41,048 bases of DNA from Beijerinckiaceae bacterium (GCA_026461505.1 JAPJMW010000102.1:1-41048), one strand, 5' to 3'; shown: positions 1 to 9,368, counted from the stretch's first letter. The notes: a model not told the origin generated them from the sequence alone. A program made the numbers and translations.

Positions 1-2
1 AC

Positions 3-737
3 ACGCGCGTCAGCCGCACTTTGTTGGCCCATTATGGAATTACGACCCCGCTCATTCCATATCACGAGCACAATGCGGCAGAGATGAGGCCAAAGGTCTT
101 GAAACGACTGCATTCCGGTGAAGCGCTCGCTTTGATCTCGGATGCAGGCACACCGCTCGTGTCCGACCCGGGCTATAAGCTCGTCGAAGCCGTTCTTGAA
201 GAAGGCCTAAAGGTTACGCCCGTTCCAGGACCCTCCGCCGTCCTCGCCGCACTTGTTGCGGCGGGTTTGCCGACCGATCGCTTCTTTTTCGAAGGCTTTT
301 TGCCTCCAAAATCATCCGCGCGGTGCGAACGCCTATCCCTCCTTGCGCCTATTCCATCCACACTGGTCTTTTTCGAATCACCCCGTCGTTTAGCCGCAAT
401 GCTGGCCGATGCGGCAGAAATCCTTGGTGATCGTCCGGCAGCGGTCGCCCGTGAACTGACAAAACTATTCGAAACCGTCAAACGCGGGACGCTATCGACG
501 CTTGCCGCCGAATATGAAGCAGCAGCAACCCCGAAAGGTGAAATTGTTGTCTTGATTGGCCCACCTTCCGCCGAAACCGACGTCGTGCGAAGCGATGCAG
601 GCTTGGATGAACGGCTTCGTCACCATCTGACGCATCTTTCCGTCAAAGATGCCACAGCTGTAACCGTCGAGGAGACTGGTCTACCCCGTCGCCAAGTCTA
701 TACTCGGGCCGTCGCGCTGGCGCGTGGAGCCGACTAA
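3..737 (+). CDS. rsmI: 16S rRNA (cytidine-1402-2'-O)-methyltransferase RsmI, 3' part
   Basis: The 5' end lies outside the window; the frame is open from base 3 and reads TRVSRTLLAHYGI, which fits the family region following the conserved ED motif. Further on are the family segments LISDAGTPLVSDPG, VTPVPGPSA and FEGFLPP, typical of the tetrapyrrole-methylase fold. RsmI methylates the ribose 2'-O of C1402 in 16S rRNA, at the decoding centre, using S-adenosylmethionine. The TTG at 21 is not the start because homology continues upstream of it. The stop TAA at 735-737 directly abuts the ATG of yraN at 738, so the two are probably co-transcribed. Identification is secure; only the N-terminus is missing. 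Confidence 0.95.
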   Translation, partial: TRVSRTLLAHYGITTPLIPYHEHNAAEMRPKVLKRLHSGEALALISDAGTPLVSDPGYKLVEAVLEEGLKVTPVPGPSAVLAALVAAGLPTDRFFFEGFLPPKSSARCERLSLLAPIPSTLVFFESPRRLAAMLADAAEILGDRPAAVARELTKLFETVKRGTLSTLAAEYEAAATPKGEIVVLIGPPSAETDVVRSDAGLDERLRHHLTHLSVKDATAVTVEETGLPRRQVYTRAVALARGAD

Positions 738-1115
738 ATGGCCCGCTCAAAGCAAAGCCGACAAAAGGCTTTAAAATGGGGACATATCGCTGAATGGATC
801 GCCATTTTTTATCTGTTTGCGAAAGGCTATCGCGTCCTAGCGCGCCGCTATCTCGCTCGCGACGGAGAGATTGATATAATCGCCATGCGCAAAGACCTCG
901 TAGCCTTTGTCGAGGTCAAAGCGAGGAAGGATTTAGAATCCGGTATTGAGGCGATTAATGCCAGAAAAATTAACCGATTTGCCTCCGCCGTCGATCATTG
1001 GCTGATGCGCAATCCTTGGGCAGCCGACCATGTCTTACGATGTGATGCGGTGATCGTCCGTCCCTATCGGCTGCCCTATCATATCGAGGATGCATTCTCG
1101 CTTCCTTTCGCGTAA
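738..1115 (+). CDS. YraN family protein (UPF0102), putative endonuclease-like
   Basis: A 125-residue protein with the YraN signature: GEID at residues 43-46 followed by AFVEVKAR at about 56-63. This resembles the D/E...ExK core of restriction-endonuclease-like folds. The family is widespread and its function is not firmly established; roles in DNA recombination or processing have been proposed because of the fold. It starts directly after the rsmI stop with no gap, and rsmI-yraN adjacency is common in proteobacteria. Length is normal for the family. A nuclease role is inference from fold only. Confidence 0.9.
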   Translation: MARSKQSRQKALKWGHIAEWIAIFYLFAKGYRVLARRYLARDGEIDIIAMRKDLVAFVEVKARKDLESGIEAINARKINRFASAVDHWLMRNPWAADHVLRCDAVIVRPYRLPYHIEDAFSLPFA

Positions 1116-1149
1116 ATGAGACCCATATTCCTTTGAGGAGACTTTAAGC

Positions 1150-2091
1150 GTGGCTCAACTCCGTGTAGCGGTCCAAATGGACCCCATCGAAAAGATCAAC
1201 ATTACGGGTGATTCAACCTTCGCCTTGATGCTCGAAGCACAATCACGCGGCCACACGCTGTTTTATTACACGCCCGACACACTCGCGATGCGGGACGGCG
1301 TCGTTAGCGCGCTTGTATCAGCAGTAACGGTGCGCGACGTTAAAGGCGATCATGTCACCATTGAGCCTGCCATCCGTCACGACCTTTCGACGATGGATGT
1401 AATCCTTCTCCGCCAAGATCCGCCTTTCGATATGGCCTATATTACCACAACGCATTTGCTGGAACGCATCCATCCCAAAACATTGGTCGTGAACAATCCG
1501 GCATCGGTACGCAATGCGCCTGAGAAAATATTGGTCACCGAATTTCCGGACTTGATGCCCCCAACGCTTGTCACGCGCGACAAGGCTGAAATCGAGGCCT
1601 TCCGCCGTGAACACGGCGATGTTGTGATGAAGCCGCTTTATGGCAATGGCGGTGCAGCGGTGTTCAAAGTCAGCGCGAAAGATCCGAATTTCGGTTCTCT
1701 CTATGATTTGTTCTCCGTTACCTTCCGCGAGCCATGGGTCATTCAACGGTTTCTACCGAAAGTGGTCGAGGGCGATAAAAGAATCATTCTCGTTGATGGC
1801 GTGGCACTCGGTGCCGTTAATCGCGTGCCAACGGGTGACGATATCCGCTCCAATATGGTGCGGGGCGGGGCTGCGGAGACAACCGAATTATCGAAGCGGG
1901 AGCGTGAAATTTGTGAGCGAATTGGCCCAATGCTGCGCGAGCTTGGCTTGATCTTTGTCGGCATCGACGTCATCGACGGTAACCTCACCGAGATTAACGT
2001 CACCTCGCCAACGGGACTTCGTGCCATCAAGCGTTTAGGTGGCCCAGACCTGGCTGCCGCCATCTGGGATGCCATCGAATCAAAGCGTTAA
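1150..2091 (+). CDS. gshB: Glutathione synthetase
   Basis: This 313-residue cytosolic ATP-grasp ligase adds glycine to gamma-glutamylcysteine with ATP, the second step of glutathione synthesis. Seen: [16 protein letters not shown] near the N-terminus, [25 protein letters not shown], the ATP-grasp lysine segment [11 protein letters not shown], and the C-terminal [11 protein letters not shown] metal and phosphate loop. The start is GTG at 1150, supported by GAGGAG at 1135-1140, nine bases upstream. The gene follows yraN by 34 bases and is probably in the same transcript. It converges on the small PhnA-like gene, with a hairpin between. The glutathione transferase at 15703 would use the product. 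Length and motifs are normal. Confidence 0.97.
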   Translation: MAQLRVAVQMDPIEKINITGDSTFALMLEAQSRGHTLFYYTPDTLAMRDGVVSALVSAVTVRDVKGDHVTIEPAIRHDLSTMDVILLRQDPPFDMAYITTTHLLERIHPKTLVVNNPASVRNAPEKILVTEFPDLMPPTLVTRDKAEIEAFRREHGDVVMKPLYGNGGAAVFKVSAKDPNFGSLYDLFSVTFREPWVIQRFLPKVVEGDKRIILVDGVALGAVNRVPTGDDIRSNMVRGGAAETTELSKREREICERIGPMLRELGLIFVGIDVIDGNLTEINVTSPTGLRAIKRLGGPDLAAAIWDAIESKR

Positions 2092-2096
2092 AGCGT

Positions 2097-2120
2097 AAAG
2101 CGCGTCAGTTGACGCGCTTT
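2097..2120. terminator. Hairpin between convergent gshB and PhnA-like gene
   Basis: A perfect 11-bp inverted repeat, AAAGCGCGTCA (2097-2107), GT, TGACGCGCTTT (2110-2120). It begins six bases after the gshB stop and overlaps the stop codon of the minus-strand gene (2105-2107). The outer A/T pairs give short U-tracts on both strands, so it could end transcription from either side. The U-tracts are short, so efficiency is uncertain. Confidence 0.6.
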
Positions 2121-2338
2121 AGAAATTGGGTCTTGAGCACAAGGCCTTTAATATTATCGACCCGGCATTCCACCTCATCGGCCACATCCGTTAGGCGAAT
2201 ACCCTTCACTTTGGTGCCCTGCTTGATAACAGATGATGTACCCTTGACCTTAAGGTCCTTGATCACATGAACCGTGTCACCATCATGGAGCCGCGTTCCG
2301 TTACAATCTTTTACAATAACTAAATCTTCGTCGTCCAT
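2105..2338 (-). CDS. PhnA-like (YjdM-type) protein, short form
   Basis: A 77-residue acidic and basic protein containing VKDCNGTRLHDGDTVHVIKDLKVKG and LKTQFLKRVN, which are hallmarks of the C-terminal domain of PhnA/YjdM proteins. Databases usually label these 'alkylphosphonate utilization', although no phosphonate role is established. Full-length relatives such as E. coli YjdM carry an N-terminal zinc ribbon; here no CxxC pairs are present, so this is the domain-only form. The first codon is ATG at 2336-2338. The function is unknown. It lies alone between gshB and glnD and is transcribed divergently from glnD, with a 148-base gap. Confidence 0.8.
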   Translation of the reverse strand: MDDEDLVIVKDCNGTRLHDGDTVHVIKDLKVKGTSSVIKQGTKVKGIRLTDVADEVECRVDNIKGLVLKTQFLKRVN

Positions 2339-2486
2339 TTATCGCTCCATCGATGATTACCCCTCACTAATCGCCTATGGGCTTTGCAGCAAGGCTTCAA
2401 ATAGGTGATAAAGTCATAATGGGTGGCCGGAGAGCGTAAAACTTAGCCAACCACCCTTTGGTCAAAGCACTCTTAGACAGGCACAC

Positions 2487-5234
2487 ATGGTCAATCGTTC
2501 TGCTCCCGAGCCCATTGAAATATCTCCATTGCTGTCTGCCGCCAGAGCGGCCGCAGCCGGCGACGCGGATATGGCCATAAGACGACAGGCTGTTGTCGCA
2601 ATCCTAAGACAAACACTCGCGGAAGGTCGGCAAAACGCTGAGCGCTTATTGAATGAGGGACGTAACGGCATCGAATGCGTGACAGCACTTTCAAGCGTCA
2701 TGGATGAAATTATTGGTGCCCTCTTTGAGGTAGCAACCAACATTTTTTATCCTTCAGCAAACCCGTCTTTCGCCGAGAAAATGTCAATTGCCGCCGTTGG
2801 CGGTTATGGTCGAGGAACACTCGCACCGGGCTCCGATATCGATCTACTGATCCTCCTACCCTATAAGGCAACGCCTTGGTCCGAGAGCGTGATCGAAATT
2901 ATTCTCTATGCTCTTTGGGATCTCAAATTAAAAGTCGGTCATTCTGTTCGCACCGTCGAAGAATGTATTCGCGAAGGCAAAGCGGATATGACCATTCGAA
3001 CGGCTTTACTCGAAGCACGATTATTGACCGGTAACGCCGGATTATTTTCTGAATTTCAAAAGCGTTACGAGCTTGAAATTGTGAGTGGTACAGCAGCTGA
3101 ATTTGTAGCTGCCAAGCTTGCGGAAAGAGAAGCACGCGTCTCAAGAGCAGGGTCATCGCGCTATCTCGTCGAGCCAAATGTTAAAGATGGAAAAGGTGGA
3201 CTTCGCGATCTGAATACGCTGTTTTGGATTGCTAAATATGTCTATCAAGTTCGTGACGTAAACGATCTTGTCGACGTAGGACTCTTTAGCAAAGAAGAGC
3301 GTCAACTTTTTCTTCGCTGTGAAGAGTTTTTATGGCGCGTGCGTTCGCAACTACATTTCGTGACAAACCGTTCTGAAGAACGTCTCTCTTTCGATATTCA
3401 ACCCATCATCGCCCAACGTCTCGGCTATGCCAGTCATGGCGGATTATCCGCCGTCGAGCGTTTTATGAAACGCTACTTTCTTGTTGCAAAAGACGTTGGT
3501 GATCTGACCGCCATTGTCTGTGCCGCGCTTGAAGCGAGACATGCAAAACCGGCATCAGGCCTTAACCGTTTTGTCGGTCGTTTGAAGCGAAAGAACAATG
3601 CGGTTGCGGGTTCAAAAGATTTCATTCTTGAAAATGAGCGTTTAACCGTTTCGGATGATGATGTTTTTACCCGCGACCCCGTTAATTTAATACGTTTGTT
3701 TCATGTGGCCGATAGTTTAAATCGAGCCATCCATCCCCACGCTGCTCGTCTTGTCACGCAGTCTCTTAAACTTGTCGACTCAACTCTCAGATCAAGCAGC
3801 GAGGCCAATCGACTTTTTGTCGAATTGCTCGTGTCAAAAAATTCACCAGAAATCACCTTGCGACGGATGAATGAAGCGGGGGTTTTAGGAAAATTTGTTC
3901 CAGAATTTGGCCGTGTTGTTGCTATGATGCAATTCAATATGTACCATCATTACACCGTCGATGAGCATCTCTTGCGTTCATTGGGTGCGCTCGCGGAAAT
4001 TGAGGCTGGGCGCCACGCTACTGAGCTTCCGGTCGCGCATGAAATCATTCCAATGATCCGAAATTTGCGCATCTTGCATGTTGCGCTTTTTCTTCATGAT
4101 GTAGCGAAAGGACGACCCGAAGATCACTCGATCGCGGGGGCGAAAGTTGCGCGACGTCTATGCCCAAGACTTGGCCTGAACGAAGCAGAGACGGAAGCGG
4201 TGGCTTGGTTGATCGAGCATCATTTGGATATGTCGACGGTTGCACAAAGTCGTGATCTTTCAGACCAAGCCACAATCGAGGCTTTTGCCGCCACTGTACA
4301 AACCCTTGAGCGGCTTCGCATGCTTTTGGTTTTAACGGTTTGTGACATTCGAGCCGTTGGACCCGGGGTTTGGAATGGCTGGAAAGGACAATTGCTTAGG
4401 ACGCTTTTTTGGGAAACGGAAATCGTTTTAGCGGGCGGCCACTCCACGATCAATCGCGAGCAAAGGGTAAGAGCATCTCAAGAAGAATTACGTCGCGCGT
4501 TACCTAACTGGACGGATATTGAATTAGACACCTATGTCTCAAGACACTATCCAGCGTATTGGCTAAAAGTTGATCTTCAGCGACGGATTAAGCACGCTCA
4601 TTTTCTTTATGCAGCTGAACGGGAAATGCGTATGCTTTCAACCGAAGTTGCGACGGATAAGTTTCGGGGCATAACCGAACTAACCGTATCCGCGCCGGAT
4701 CATCCGAGATTGCTCGCTATTATCACGGGCGCCTGTGCCGCTGCGGGCGCCAATATTGTTGATGCCCAGATTTTTACCACAAATGACGGCCTTGCACTGG
4801 ATACAATCTTCGTTTCACGGGCCTTTGATGAAGATGATGATGAATTAAGGCGCGCCAATCGTATCGCTCACGGAATTGAGAAAGCACTGAAGGGCGAAAT
4901 TAAAATTTCAGATGCCGTCGCGGCTCGGACGCCTCAACGGAGCCAAGCATCAAAAGCCTTCTCCGTTGTTCCAGAAGTTGTGATCGATAACAATGCATCG
5001 AGTCGATTTACCGTCATCGAAGTTTCGGGACTGGATCGACCCGGTCTTCTCTATGAACTCACCACGATACTCGGCAAATTGAACCTCAATATCGCCTCAG
5101 CCCACATTGCAACCATTGGCGAGAAGTTGGTTGACGTATTCTACGTCACCGATCTGACGGGAGGAAAAATTGGTAACGCCACTCGGCAGGGCTCAATTCG
5201 GAAAACACTCCTCGAACTTTTCGGCGTCAGATAG
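2487..5234 (+). CDS. glnD: [Protein-PII] uridylyltransferase / uridylyl-removing enzyme GlnD
   Basis: A 915-residue bifunctional nitrogen sensor that uridylylates PII proteins (GlnB/GlnK) when glutamine is low and removes the UMP when it is high. Domains seen in order: nucleotidyltransferase with GGYGRG (about 105-110) and the catalytic DID at 117-119; HD hydrolase domain with H537-D538 in FLHDVAKG; two C-terminal ACT domains from about 728 and 841, containing VSAPDHPRLL and VSGLDRPGLLYEL, which sense glutamine. Start ATG at 2487 follows a modest AGG. Length is normal for alphaproteobacteria. Base composition over 3-5 kb is visibly richer in A+T than the 16-41 kb part. It stands alone and is followed by grpE 120 bases on. 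Confidence 0.97.
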   Translation: MVNRSAPEPIEISPLLSAARAAAAGDADMAIRRQAVVAILRQTLAEGRQNAERLLNEGRNGIECVTALSSVMDEIIGALFEVATNIFYPSANPSFAEKMSIAAVGGYGRGTLAPGSDIDLLILLPYKATPWSESVIEIILYALWDLKLKVGHSVRTVEECIREGKADMTIRTALLEARLLTGNAGLFSEFQKRYELEIVSGTAAEFVAAKLAEREARVSRAGSSRYLVEPNVKDGKGGLRDLNTLFWIAKYVYQVRDVNDLVDVGLFSKEERQLFLRCEEFLWRVRSQLHFVTNRSEERLSFDIQPIIAQRLGYASHGGLSAVERFMKRYFLVAKDVGDLTAIVCAALEARHAKPASGLNRFVGRLKRKNNAVAGSKDFILENERLTVSDDDVFTRDPVNLIRLFHVADSLNRAIHPHAARLVTQSLKLVDSTLRSSSEANRLFVELLVSKNSPEITLRRMNEAGVLGKFVPEFGRVVAMMQFNMYHHYTVDEHLLRSLGALAEIEAGRHATELPVAHEIIPMIRNLRILHVALFLHDVAKGRPEDHSIAGAKVARRLCPRLGLNEAETEAVAWLIEHHLDMSTVAQSRDLSDQATIEAFAATVQTLERLRMLLVLTVCDIRAVGPGVWNGWKGQLLRTLFWETEIVLAGGHSTINREQRVRASQEELRRALPNWTDIELDTYVSRHYPAYWLKVDLQRRIKHAHFLYAAEREMRMLSTEVATDKFRGITELTVSAPDHPRLLAIITGACAAAGANIVDAQIFTTNDGLALDTIFVSRAFDEDDDELRRANRIAHGIEKALKGEIKISDAVAARTPQRSQASKAFSVVPEVVIDNNASSRFTVIEVSGLDRPGLLYELTTILGKLNLNIASAHIATIGEKLVDVFYVTDLTGGKIGNATRQGSIRKTLLELFGVR

Positions 5235-5284
5235 GTAATTCATGCAAGAAGTAAGGCAGATTGTGTCTAATTACTTTGATAGAC

Positions 5285-5316
5285 CTTGATTTTCTAATCC
5301 GCACACCTGATATCGG
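5285..5316 (+). promoter_or_regulatory. Putative RpoH (sigma-32) promoter of grpE
   Basis: CTTG at 5285-5288, an 18-base spacer, then CTGATAT at 5307-5313 followed by CGG. The alphaproteobacterial RpoH consensus as I know it is CTTG-N17/18-CYTATNTNNG; this differs at one core position of the -10 and keeps the G. It lies 39-70 bases upstream of the grpE ATG, a normal distance. The same arrangement with the same spacer precedes dnaK, which supports it. No CIRCE-type inverted repeat is visible. Confidence 0.6.
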
Positions 5317-5354
5317 GCATATAAAATTTTTCCATTCATCATCGATTGGGTACC

Positions 5355-5939
5355 ATGACTGACAAGCCTGCACACGACGCCACCCCTGCTGACGCCGCCG
5401 GATCTGAAAAGACAGAAGCGGAAATCCTTGCCGTAATCGAAGCACTTAATGCCGAAAACGCCAGCCTTAAGGATAAAGCGCTTCGGACCTTGGCAGATAT
5501 GGAAAATCTTCGTCGCCGAACTGAAAAAGAAGTCGCCGATGCCAGAGCCTATGCCGTCACGGGATTTGCTCGTGATATGTTAACGGTAGCCGATAACGCA
5601 CGACGCGGCATCGAAAGCATTCCTGCCGACGCGATGAGCAGTGCTGAAGGTCCTTTTAAAGCCCTGATCGAAGGCGTTGAATTGATTGAGCGGGACTTGC
5701 TGAAAACGCTTGAGCGCCACGGCATTAAAAAGCTCGAGCCCAAAGGCGAAAAATTCGATCCTAACCTGCATCAAGCCATGTTCGAGGTTGAAGATGCAAC
5801 GGTTACCGCTGGTACCGTCACTCAAGTGGTGCAGGCAGGCTTCGTCATAGGCGAGCGCGTCTTGCGTCCAGCCTTGGTAGGCGTTGCCAAAGGAGGCCCA
5901 AAAGGTCCAGCCAATGGCGGGGTCGACGCGGTCGCCTAA
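5355..5939 (+). CDS. grpE: Nucleotide exchange factor GrpE
   Basis: A 194-residue cochaperone that releases ADP from DnaK. Seen: N-terminal charged coiled-coil region with [28 protein letters not shown] (read in two parts, residues about 34-61), the family's long helix, and the beta domain [17 protein letters not shown], followed by [16 protein letters not shown] near the end. An in-frame TTG at 5346 would add three residues, but ATG at 5355 is preferred as the canonical start. It is transcribed alone under an RpoH-like promoter and converges on alkB, with stops only eight bases apart. Its partners dnaK and dnaJ lie 5-8 kb away on the other strand. Confidence 0.95.
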   Translation: MTDKPAHDATPADAAGSEKTEAEILAVIEALNAENASLKDKALRTLADMENLRRRTEKEVADARAYAVTGFARDMLTVADNARRGIESIPADAMSSAEGPFKALIEGVELIERDLLKTLERHGIKKLEPKGEKFDPNLHQAMFEVEDATVTAGTVTQVVQAGFVIGERVLRPALVGVAKGGPKGPANGGVDAVA

Positions 5940-5947
5940 AGGGCCCT

Positions 5948-6574
5948 TCAAGCCTCGGATTTTGTTACCCGCCGCAGTGTCATGTTGATCCTGCCGCCTT
6001 CCGGTAGAAGGGTCGAGGTCCCGGGATAAATCCGATCAATGCCGTGGAAGTCGAGCCTTGCCGGTCCGCCAAAAACGAGGACATCGCCCGACTTCAATTT
6101 TAATGATTGGGTCGGTCCCTTGCGGTCCGAGGTTCCGATCCTGAACAAGGCGGTGTCACCAAGCGAGACCGAGATCACGGGGACCGTCAAATCTTGCTCG
6201 TCTCGGTCCTGATGCAGCCCCATGCGGGCTTGGGCGTGATAGTAATTAATCAAACATGCTTCGGGATTATCGAATCCTGCGTTTAGACTACTCCATAGAC
6301 TGGAGATGATTATCGGAAATGGCCGCCACATTACTCCATTTTCGGGATGGGTTGGCTGATAACGGTAGCCAGATTTATCGGAAACCCATCCCAACGGACC
6401 ATAATTCAGCATCTTAACCGAAAAAGGCGTCCCCCACCACGGCAGCGTCGGCTGAAACCATCCTAACTCATTGGAATAGCTCAATATTTCGTCGCGCAAT
6501 TCTTCTTGAATAGAACGGCTAAAATATTCCGGATAGTAAAAAACACCCGGTTTGATGAGTATTTCTTCAACCAT
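5948..6574 (-). CDS. alkB: AlkB-type Fe(II)/2-oxoglutarate dioxygenase, DNA alkylation repair
   Basis: A 208-residue enzyme that oxidatively demethylates 1-methyladenine and 3-methylcytosine in DNA or RNA. Seen: NYYHAQARMGLHQDRDE, giving iron ligands H121 and D123; the third ligand H177 in LDFHGIDR; and the 2-oxoglutarate-binding arginines R195 and R201 in RINMTLRR. These match the E. coli AlkB pattern HxD...H...R. The start ATG at 6572-6574 overlaps the 3' end of the upstream GNAT gene by eight bases, so translation is probably coupled. Together with the Ada-like gene (13379) and nth it forms a loose DNA-repair grouping. The region is A+T-rich compared with the right half of the window. Confidence 0.95.
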   Translation of the reverse strand: MVEEILIKPGVFYYPEYFSRSIQEELRDEILSYSNELGWFQPTLPWWGTPFSVKMLNYGPLGWVSDKSGYRYQPTHPENGVMWRPFPIIISSLWSSLNAGFDNPEACLINYYHAQARMGLHQDRDEQDLTVPVISVSLGDTALFRIGTSDRKGPTQSLKLKSGDVLVFGGPARLDFHGIDRIYPGTSTLLPEGGRINMTLRRVTKSEA

Positions 6575-7082
6575 CGATTAATTTGTAATAAAATACTGTA
6601 TCGCAATACCCACCATCGGGCCAAAGTGCATAATTAGGTATCGCTCCAGCTTTTATATACCCAACTCGCGTGTAAAGTCTCTCGGCTTCCCCCGACGCCG
6701 TATCAAGCGTCAGCAGCGTATAGCCTCTTTTCTTAGCCTCGATTTCCGCCGTTTCGAGTAGTTTTTGACCAATCCCTTGCTTCCGATGGACCGAATGGAC
6801 CAGCATTTTTGCAATTTCAGCCCGGTGAGGCTGATTGGGCTTCCATGTTGGGTGCAGCTGAACCGTTGCGACAGCGCGACCCTTCTCGATTGCAGCAAAA
6901 AGTATAATTTCTTGTCTCGCAACCGACTCGGAAATATCGGTGAAGTATCCAATCGCCTCCGCAAGACTAAATGGATTCATAAAACTAACGGAAGCGCCCT
7001 TCGCAACACAATCTTGAAGAACAAGAGCTAGCTCCGGTATCCGTCGCCGTGCCTCTTCGCCATCTAAAATAGCTATTTCCAT
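6567..7082 (-). CDS. GNAT family N-acetyltransferase
   Basis: A 171-residue protein of the GNAT fold. The acetyl-CoA pyrophosphate loop RKQGIG is at residues 100-105, preceded by the beta-strand AEIAKMLVHSVHR and followed by LLTLDTASGEAERLYTRVGYIKAG, the family's C-terminal motif B region. The substrate cannot be read from sequence. I chose ATG at 7082: its A is also the last base of the gpmA stop (TGATG), a one-base overlap typical of coupled translation. A TTG three bases upstream is less likely. It sits between gpmA and alkB in a tight minus-strand chain. Confidence 0.88.
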   Translation of the reverse strand: MEIAILDGEEARRRIPELALVLQDCVAKGASVSFMNPFSLAEAIGYFTDISESVARQEIILFAAIEKGRAVATVQLHPTWKPNQPHRAEIAKMLVHSVHRKQGIGQKLLETAEIEAKKRGYTLLTLDTASGEAERLYTRVGYIKAGAIPNYALWPDGGYCDTVFYYKLIDG

Positions 7083-7702
7083 CAAGCCTTTAGAACCTTT
7101 TTAGATTCAACCGTCGAATCCGCCTTCAAATGATAGACAAGTGGAACACCTGTATCCAATTCCATGCTTGGAATCGTTTCGGGTGTTAGACCATCCAAAA
7201 TCATGACCAGAGCCCGCAAAGAATTACCATGCGCCGCAACTATAACCCGCTCACCGCGCAAGACTCGGGGAAGTATTTCCTGACAATAATAAGGTAAAAC
7301 GCGAGCGAGCGTATCTTTCAGACTCTCGCCACCGGGAGGCGGGACATCATAAGATCGGCGCCATAAATGAACCTGATCCTCACCCCATTTGGCGCGAGCA
7401 TCATCCTTATTAAGGCCAGACAAATCCCCATAATCCCGCTCATTTAAGGCCTGATCGCGGATGGTATGAAGATCAGATTGGCCAAGTTGGTCCAAAATCA
7501 ACCGACACGTATGCTGAGCACGCGTTAGAGCGGAAGTATAAGCGACATCGAAGATTAAACCCAATTCTTTAAGACGTTGGCCGGCGGCATTCGCCTCTGT
7601 AACGCCCTGCGGCGTTAAATCCGGATCTTTCCATCCAGTAAAAAGATTTTTCAGGTTCCAATCACTTTGGCCGTGACGAACGAGTACAAGCACCCGATCC
7701 AT
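7082..7702 (-). CDS. gpmA: 2,3-bisphosphoglycerate-dependent phosphoglycerate mutase
   Basis: A 206-residue glycolytic enzyme interconverting 3- and 2-phosphoglycerate. Seen: the histidine phosphatase signature [10 protein letters not shown] near residue 7, with the phosphorylated histidine H10; [27 protein letters not shown]; and [13 protein letters not shown] with the second catalytic histidine. It is shorter than E. coli GpmA (about 250 residues), as is usual in alphaproteobacteria. The start ATG has a good TAGGAGA ribosome site seven bases upstream. dapB ends 27 bases before it, and the downstream GNAT gene overlaps its stop. Confidence 0.95.
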   Translation of the reverse strand: MDRVLVLVRHGQSDWNLKNLFTGWKDPDLTPQGVTEANAAGQRLKELGLIFDVAYTSALTRAQHTCRLILDQLGQSDLHTIRDQALNERDYGDLSGLNKDDARAKWGEDQVHLWRRSYDVPPPGGESLKDTLARVLPYYCQEILPRVLRGERVIVAAHGNSLRALVMILDGLTPETIPSMELDTGVPLVYHLKADSTVESKKVLKA

Positions 7703-7729
7703 ATTAGTCTCCTAAGATCAAAAGCGATT

Positions 7730-8548
7730 TTAAATATCGCCCAAATTAAGCACATCCATCATTGAATAAAGTCCAGGCTTTTTGCCTTGTCCCCAAAGCG
7801 CTGCTCTTACGGCACCGCGGGCAAATATGCCGCGGTTTTCAGCGCTATGTGAAAGTGTAATCCGCTCCGATGGTCCAGCAAAAATAACACTATGTTCACC
7901 AACGACTGTTCCACCGCGAAGCGTAGCAAAGCCAATCGAACCGCTGTCGCGGGGGCCGGTGTGGCCGTCTCTTGAGCGTACGGAATGGGCGTCATCAAGA
8001 GGAATACCGCGGCCCTCGGCAGCGGCCTCGCCCAGTAATAATGCGGTTCCGGATGGCGCATCTACTTTTAAGCGGTGGTGCATTTCAAGTATTTCGATAT
8101 CGAAGTCTTCGCCAAGCGTTTGCGCAACGCGCTTCACTAAAGCGGCCAACAAATTGACGCCAAGGCTCATATTGCCGGAGCGAACAATAACCGCATGCCG
8201 CGCCGCCGCGTCCAATTTGGCGATATCCTCAGACGCCAATCCGGTGGTCCCGATAACATGCACAATGCGCGCTTGTGCGGCTAATGCCGCGTAATGTGTT
8301 GTCGATGCTGGCGTTGAGAAATCAATAACCGCATCCGCCTTTGCAAACAGAACCAACGGGTCATCGGTAATTGGAATGCCGTTTTCACCGATTCCGGCCA
8401 CTAGCCCCGAATCTTTGCCCAGAAACGGCGAGGCTTCTCGCTCAATAGCGCCTACCAGTATGGCACCTTCCGTTTCATGGATAGTCTCAATCAACATTCG
8501 GCCCATCCGACCGGCAGAACCTATGACAATAATGCGCGTGCCAGACAT
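7730..8548 (-). CDS. dapB: 4-hydroxy-tetrahydrodipicolinate reductase
   Basis: A 272-residue enzyme of lysine and diaminopimelate synthesis that reduces hydroxytetrahydrodipicolinate with NAD(P)H. Seen: the N-terminal dinucleotide loop GSAGRMG, the signature [16 protein letters not shown] with the catalytic histidine pair and lysine, and the C-terminal [17 protein letters not shown]. Length is normal. It belongs to the minus-strand series pmtA-pyrF-dapB-gpmA, with a 64-base gap after pyrF. The ribosome site is a modest GGAAGAGA. Confidence 0.97.
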   Translation of the reverse strand: MSGTRIIVIGSAGRMGRMLIETIHETEGAILVGAIEREASPFLGKDSGLVAGIGENGIPITDDPLVLFAKADAVIDFSTPASTTHYAALAAQARIVHVIGTTGLASEDIAKLDAAARHAVIVRSGNMSLGVNLLAALVKRVAQTLGEDFDIEILEMHHRLKVDAPSGTALLLGEAAAEGRGIPLDDAHSVRSRDGHTGPRDSGSIGFATLRGGTVVGEHSVIFAGPSERITLSHSAENRGIFARGAVRAALWGQGKKPGLYSMMDVLNLGDI

Positions 8549-8612
8549 CGGGACAATTCTCTTCCGCTAGAACAATTCGATTGCCGCACAAAACGCGATT
8601 GGCAGGGCTTGG

Positions 8613-9317
8613 TCAACCAAGCGCCGATGAAATTTCGTCAACTACAGCATCCGCGATGCTTTTAGGGTCCGTGGCTGAGGTAATCGGTCGTCCGATGACG
8701 AGATAATCGGCGCCTGCGGTGATCGCTTCCCCCGGCGTCATTACCCGCTTTTGATCGCCCTTTTCTGCCCCTTTTGGTCGAATTCCAGGGGTAATCAGCT
8801 GAAGCGCGGGACCGATGAGTGCGCGCATGCCAGCTACTTCTTCAGGCGATAGGATGAGTCCATTAATTCCAATGGCCTTGGCTTGCCGTGCACGGTGGGC
8901 GACCAAATCTCGAACACCCATAGAATATCCGGCTTCAATAAGGTCGGAATCATCATAAGACGTCATCACGGTAACACCGAGAATTTGCAGCGGGCTCAAA
9001 CCCTTACCCTTCACAGCCGCTTTCATCGTCTGCGGAAACGCGTGCACGGTCAAAAAAGTAGCACCTAAATCCGCGACCCTTTGCGTTGCCTTTTCGACGG
9101 TATTTGGAATGTCGTGGAGCTTTAAATCTAAAAATACTTTTTTCCCGTTTGAAGAAAGCTGACGAACGAGATCAAGACCGCCAGCATAAACCAGTTCCAT
9201 CCCAATTTTATAAAACGTCACGCTGTCGCCAAGCTGCTTAATCATCGCTTGGGCATCATCAACGCTCGGAAGGTCGAGCGCTACAATCATCCGGTCGCGT
9301 GGTTCAATTTTAGACAT
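8613..9317 (-). CDS. pyrF: Orotidine 5'-phosphate decarboxylase
   Basis: A 234-residue TIM-barrel enzyme making UMP from orotidine monophosphate, the last step of pyrimidine synthesis. Seen: MIVALDLPS at the N-terminus, the catalytic block [17 protein letters not shown] with the Lys-x-x-Asp array, TPGIRP near the phosphate site, and [10 protein letters not shown] at the C-terminus. Length is normal. It is part of the minus-strand housekeeping series downstream of the pmtA-like gene, 51 bases away. Confidence 0.97.
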   Translation of the reverse strand: MSKIEPRDRMIVALDLPSVDDAQAMIKQLGDSVTFYKIGMELVYAGGLDLVRQLSSNGKKVFLDLKLHDIPNTVEKATQRVADLGATFLTVHAFPQTMKAAVKGKGLSPLQILGVTVMTSYDDSDLIEAGYSMGVRDLVAHRARQAKAIGINGLILSPEEVAGMRALIGPALQLITPGIRPKGAEKGDQKRVMTPGEAITAGADYLVIGRPITSATDPKSIADAVVDEISSALG

Positions 9318-9368
9318 CGCTCGACACTCTTTTCTGGAACAGCAGTCTGCGATCCCAGATTCGAGCGG

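Noticed and set aside
5235..5354. CIRCE element near grpE
   Set aside because: No TTAGCACTC-N9-GAGTGCTAA-like repeat is seen here or before dnaK.
5938..5947. AAGGGCCCTT between grpE and alkB as terminator
   Set aside because: Only five base pairs with no loop and no U-tract; too weak to call.
5580..5951. 123-codon minus frame opposite grpE
   Set aside because: No ribosome site or known motif; a shadow of grpE.
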